NCBI RefSeq assembly: GCF_026153355.1
Contig: NZ_CP110636.1
Span: 1,984,001-2,048,000 of the forward strand
From: Streptomyces endophytica
Lineage (GTDB): Bacteria; Actinomycetota; Actinomycetes; Streptomycetales; Streptomycetaceae
DNA length: 64,000 bases
Reading direction: 5' to 3'
The position numbers were made by a program, and so were the translations under genes. Positions within the stretch are counted from its first letter, which is position 1, and each line of letters begins with the position of its first letter. Of this stretch, positions 61,155-64,000 are shown one piece after another. The notes under the pieces are model-generated. The model did no database searches. It saw nothing but the letters and a program-made list of their open reading frames with translations, and was not told where the DNA came from.

Positions 61155-62642
61155 GTGACCATGACTACAGGCACCGCCAAGGCCCAGCGCTTCCGCGAGT
61201 TCAAGATGCCCGACGTGGGCGAGGGGCTCACCGAGGCCGAGATCCTCAAGTGGTACGTCCAGCCCGGTGACACCGTCACCGACGGCCAGGTCGTGTGTGA
61301 GGTCGAAACCGCCAAGGCCGCCGTCGAACTGCCCATCCCCTACACCGGGGTGGTGCACGAGCTGCGCTTCGGCGAGGGCGTCACCGTCGACGTCGGCACC
61401 GCCATCATCGCGGTGGACACCGACCCGGGCGCCGGACCGGCCGAGGCCCCCGCGACCGCGAGCGCGCCGCAGGAGGCCGCTCCGGCCGAGGAGGACGCCG
61501 AGCCGCAGGGCCGCCAGGCGGTACTGGTCGGCTACGGCGCCGCGCCGTCCTCGACCAAGCGCCGGGCGCGCAAGCCGCAGGCCGGTGTGCCGTCGCAGCC
61601 GGAGCCGGTGAAGGCCGCGCTCCAGGCCGAGCTGAACGGACGGCCCGCGGCGCAGCCGGCCGCTCCCGCCGCACCGCAGCCGGCCGTGACGGTGACGCCG
61701 GACGCCCGGCCCGTGGGCGCCGCGACCGCCGGGCGACCGCTGGCCAAGCCGCCGGTGCGCAAGCTCGCCAAGGACCTCGGCATCGACCTGGCGACCGTCT
61801 CCCCGACCGGGCCGGACGGCATCATCACCCGCGAGGACGTGCACGCGGCCGCCGCCCCGGTGGCAGCGCAGGCACCGGCCGTGGAGGCTCCCGCCGCACC
61901 GGCCGCCGCTCCCGTGGTGACCGGGGTCGTGGACGCGGCGGCCCGCGAGCGGCGGGTGCCGGTCAAGGGCGTACGCAAGGCCACCGCGCAGGCGATGGTG
62001 GCCAGCGCCTTCACCGCGCCGCACGTCACGGAGTTCATCACCGTCGACGTGACCCGCACCATGAAGCTCGTCCAGGAGCTGAAGCAGGACCCGGACATGG
62101 CCGGCCTGCGGGTCAACCCGCTGCTGATCGTCGCCAAGGCTCTCCTGGTCGCCCTCAAGCGGCACCCGGAGGTCAACGCGTCCTGGGACGAGGCGAACCA
62201 GGAGATCGTCTACAAGGACTACGTGAACCTCGGCATCGCGGCGGCCACCCCGCGCGGGCTGATCGTCCCCAACATCAAGGACGCCGGGTCCAAGACGCTC
62301 CCCCAACTCGCCGAGGAACTGGGCGATTTGGTCGCCACCGCCCGCGAGGGCAAGACCTCTCCGGCGGCCATGAGCGGTGGCACCGTCACCATCACCAACG
62401 TCGGCGTCTTCGGCGTCGACTCCGGTACACCGATCCTCAACCCGGGGGAGTCGGCGATCCTCGCCGTCGGTGCGATCAAGCTCCAGCCCTGGGTGCACAA
62501 GGGCAAGGTGAAGGCGCGCCAGGTCACCACCCTCGCGCTGTCCTTCGACCACCGTCTCATCGACGGTGAGCTGGGCTCCAAGCTGCTCGCGGATATCGCG
62601 GCGGTGCTGGAGCGGCCGAAGCGGCTGATCACCTGGGGCTGA
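61155..62642 (+). CDS. Branched-chain dihydrolipoyl acyltransferase E2, cluster 2
   Basis: 495 residues from the GTG at 61155 (GAGGAGA upstream; an ATG two codons on is possible). One lipoyl domain with the lysine at about K54 in CEVETAKAAVELP, Ala/Pro linker, E1/E3-binding domain (KPPVRKLAKDLGIDLATVSPTGPDGIITREDVH, about 195-232). The acyltransferase core carries FDHRLIDGEL holding the catalytic histidine. Ends cluster 2; no E3 gene nearby, so lipoamide dehydrogenase must be shared. Confidence 0.95.
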   Translation: MTMTTGTAKAQRFREFKMPDVGEGLTEAEILKWYVQPGDTVTDGQVVCEVETAKAAVELPIPYTGVVHELRFGEGVTVDVGTAIIAVDTDPGAGPAEAPATASAPQEAAPAEEDAEPQGRQAVLVGYGAAPSSTKRRARKPQAGVPSQPEPVKAALQAELNGRPAAQPAAPAAPQPAVTVTPDARPVGAATAGRPLAKPPVRKLAKDLGIDLATVSPTGPDGIITREDVHAAAAPVAAQAPAVEAPAAPAAAPVVTGVVDAAARERRVPVKGVRKATAQAMVASAFTAPHVTEFITVDVTRTMKLVQELKQDPDMAGLRVNPLLIVAKALLVALKRHPEVNASWDEANQEIVYKDYVNLGIAAATPRGLIVPNIKDAGSKTLPQLAEELGDLVATAREGKTSPAAMSGGTVTITNVGVFGVDSGTPILNPGESAILAVGAIKLQPWVHKGKVKARQVTTLALSFDHRLIDGELGSKLLADIAAVLERPKRLITWG

Positions 62643-62648
62643 CCCGGG

Positions 62649-63656
62649 ATGCGGGGCCGGTCGGGCCAGGGCGTCGTTTCACGTGAAACGACGCCTGGGG
62701 CCGGGGCCGGTGTTTCACGTGAAACACCGCCCCACGCCCCCGCCGGACCGGCCCGCCCTCATGCCAGGGGCGCGCCGGCCGCCGTTCCGTCCGGTGCCGT
62801 TGACGAGCAGCTGATCGCCCGGCCGGCGCCCGCGCTCCGGCCGTATGTCAGCTCCTACGCCGCATACCGGCAGGCCGGGGTCCCGCCCGCCCTGCACCGC
62901 GGGCTGCCCTCGCCCCGGCTGACGCTGATCTTCACCCTCGACGAGCCGCTCACCCTGGCCGGCCACCCGGACCCCGGCCAGGCTCCCGGCAGCTACGCCA
63001 CCCTCCTCGGCGGGCTGCACACCCGCCCCGCGCTGATCACCCATCAGGGCCGCCAGTCCGGCATCCAGCTCGCTCTGCACCCGCTGGGTGCCCGGGCGCT
63101 GCTGGGCCTGCCGGCCGGTGAGCTGGCCGGTATCGATCTCCCCGCGGAGGCGGTGCTCGGGCCGCGGGGCCGGGACGTCGCCGAGCGGCTGCGGGCGGCC
63201 GCCAGCTGGCCGGAGCGGTTCGCCCTGCTGGACGTCCATCTGCTGCGGTGGCTGGACCGGGAGCCGGGTGGTGCGGGGCCCGCCCCGGCGCCCGAGGTCG
63301 CCCGCGCCTGGCAGTTGCTGACCACCTCCCGGGGCGCCGTGCCGGTCGCGGCGCTCGCCGCCGACATCGGCTGGAGCGCCCGCCATCTGACCGCCCGCTT
63401 CCGGCAGGAAACCGGTCTGACGCCCAAGACCGCCGCCCGGGTCATCCGTTTCGACCGCGCACGACGGCGGCTGGGCGCCGCGGCCCGTACCGGCTCACCC
63501 CCGCTGCTCGCCGAACTGGCCGCTGACTGCGGCTACTTCGACCAGGCGCACCTCGCCCGGGAGTTCCGCTCGCTGGCCGGCTGTCCGCCCAGCCGGTGGC
63601 TCGCCGAGGAGTTCCGAAACGTCCAAGCCCCGGCGGACGGCTGCGCGGAAGGCTGA
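62649..63656 (+). CDS. AraC family transcriptional regulator
   Basis: 335 residues as read from the ATG at 62649. The first 50 residues are disordered and contain two VSRET segments made by parS sites; no later in-frame start codon is evident before the conserved part DEQLIARPAPALRPYVSSYAAYRQAG. C-terminal double HTH: VPVAALAADIGWSARHLTARFRQETGLTPKTAARVIRFDRARRRL and LAELAADCGYFDQAHLAREFRSLAGCPPSRWL. Seven bases after bkd cluster 2, in tandem with a VOC gene downstream, which it may regulate. Effector unknown. Confidence 0.88.
   Translation: MRGRSGQGVVSRETTPGAGAGVSRETPPHAPAGPARPHARGAPAAVPSGAVDEQLIARPAPALRPYVSSYAAYRQAGVPPALHRGLPSPRLTLIFTLDEPLTLAGHPDPGQAPGSYATLLGGLHTRPALITHQGRQSGIQLALHPLGARALLGLPAGELAGIDLPAEAVLGPRGRDVAERLRAAASWPERFALLDVHLLRWLDREPGGAGPAPAPEVARAWQLLTTSRGAVPVAALAADIGWSARHLTARFRQETGLTPKTAARVIRFDRARRRLGAAARTGSPPLLAELAADCGYFDQAHLAREFRSLAGCPPSRWLAEEFRNVQAPADGCAEG
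62676..62725. promoter_or_regulatory. Two parS sites at start of AraC gene
   Basis: Perfect GTTTCACGTGAAAC at 62676-62689 and 62712-62725, 36 bases apart. Both fall in the phase that encodes VSRET in the AraC-type gene. Confidence 0.95.
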
Positions 63657-63704
63657 GGGCGGCGGCCCACCCGGGGCCGTACCGACCGAGGAGGAACGGC
63701 GCTC

Positions 63705-64000
63705 ATGCCGAAGACCACTTCCGACGCCACCACATCCGACGCCACCACGTCCCCGCACGACTCCGCGACGGCGCCCGCGCCTCAGGTGTGGCCGGTGCTC
63801 CGGGCCCGGGACGCCCGCGCCCTGATCCGGTTCCTGACGGAGGCGTTCGGCTTTGAAGCCACCGCTGTCTACGGCGACGGCGAACGGGTCGAGCACGCCG
63901 AGCTCTCCTGGCCCGAGGGCGGCGGCATCATGCTCGGTTCCGCCCGCGAGGCGGACGACGACCCCTGCGGGCTGCGGCCGGGGACCTCCGGCGCCTATGT
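63705..64000 (+). CDS. VOC (glyoxalase/bleomycin-resistance) family protein, truncated by window end
   Basis: ATG at 63705 with GAGGAGGAA upstream. The first 98 residues are seen: a Thr/Ser/Asp-rich leader with a repeated TTSDA, then WPVLRARDARALIRFLTEAFGFEATAVYGDGERVEHAELSWPEGGGIMLGSA. This is the first beta-alpha-beta-beta-beta module of a VOC protein of the PhnB-like type. Metal ligand candidates are His and Glu in VEHAELSW and a later acidic residue. Function unknown; likely paired with the AraC regulator upstream. Confidence 0.85.
   Translation, partial: MPKTTSDATTSDATTSPHDSATAPAPQVWPVLRARDARALIRFLTEAFGFEATAVYGDGERVEHAELSWPEGGGIMLGSAREADDDPCGLRPGTSGAY

Noticed and set aside
1..64000. 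Insertion sequences, prophage, integrases or att sites
   Set aside because: No transposase, integrase or terminal inverted repeats were seen, and the two tRNA genes have no duplicated 3' ends nearby.
1..64000. A secondary-metabolite or defence system as the exciting novelty
   Set aside because: No polyketide/peptide synthetase, restriction, toxin-antitoxin or phage-defence gene set was recognised; the region is mainly core plus catabolic genes.

Overview
The window is high-GC actinobacterial DNA. Gene content and order identify it as a Streptomyces chromosome close to, but not including, the replication origin. The evidence is the conserved block fhaA-fhaB-pstP-rodA-pbpA-pknB, the neighbours crgA, rhomboid and cyclophilin, two branched-chain keto-acid dehydrogenase clusters, a TTG/GTG-rich start usage, ten perfect parS sites and a cluster of DnaA boxes. 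The species cannot be named from the sequence.

Layout. 1-4.7 kb: end of a Ser/Thr kinase, an HTH protein, tRNA-Ala, a DUF5324-type protein, a cyclophilin and a rhomboid protease, then an intergenic stretch with four DnaA boxes. 4.7-9.8 kb: crgA, a DUF881 protein, three class E sortases, a 57-residue membrane peptide and pabA. 9.8-18 kb: leftward cell-wall/signalling operon fhaA to pknB. 18.5-29.3 kb: tRNA-Leu, then an accessory stretch of regulator/target pairs (LysR-MFS, HxlR-azoreductase, MarR-membrane protein), DUF2252, a J-domain protein, a rhodanese and more than 1 kb of low-complexity DNA. 29.5-42 kb: catabolism. This holds an acyl-CoA dehydrogenase, paaABCDE, a DUF5819/HTTM/SpoU set, paaN, a 3-hydroxyacyl-CoA dehydrogenase and its TetR repressor. 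42-46 kb: Lrp regulator and bkd cluster 1. 46-50.8 kb: MobA-like, MoeA-like, potassium channel and quinone oxidoreductase genes, all frameshifted as read. 51-57.8 kb: His-rich secreted protein, five parS sites, proteasome activator Bpa, two divergent Ser/Thr kinases, a phosphotransferase and a PNPOx-like protein. 58-64 kb: NarL-type response regulator, bkd cluster 2, an AraC regulator and a partial VOC protein.

How it works together. The PknB block couples phosphorylation (PknB, PstP, two FHA proteins) to peptidoglycan synthesis (RodA, PbpA), with CrgA nearby as a division factor. The paa genes form an aerobic phenylacetyl-CoA route. A 14-bp palindrome occurs upstream of paaA and of paaN and, with a changed centre, upstream of bkd cluster 1; the adjacent TetR protein is the probable reader. 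parS and DnaA boxes add chromosome-segregation and replication-control functions on top of coding DNA.

Quality caveat. About twenty genes or gene parts show single-base frame changes at G/C runs while both halves keep normal codon bias and family similarity. This looks like indel error in the assembly rather than gene decay, and is worst at 46.3-49.4 kb.
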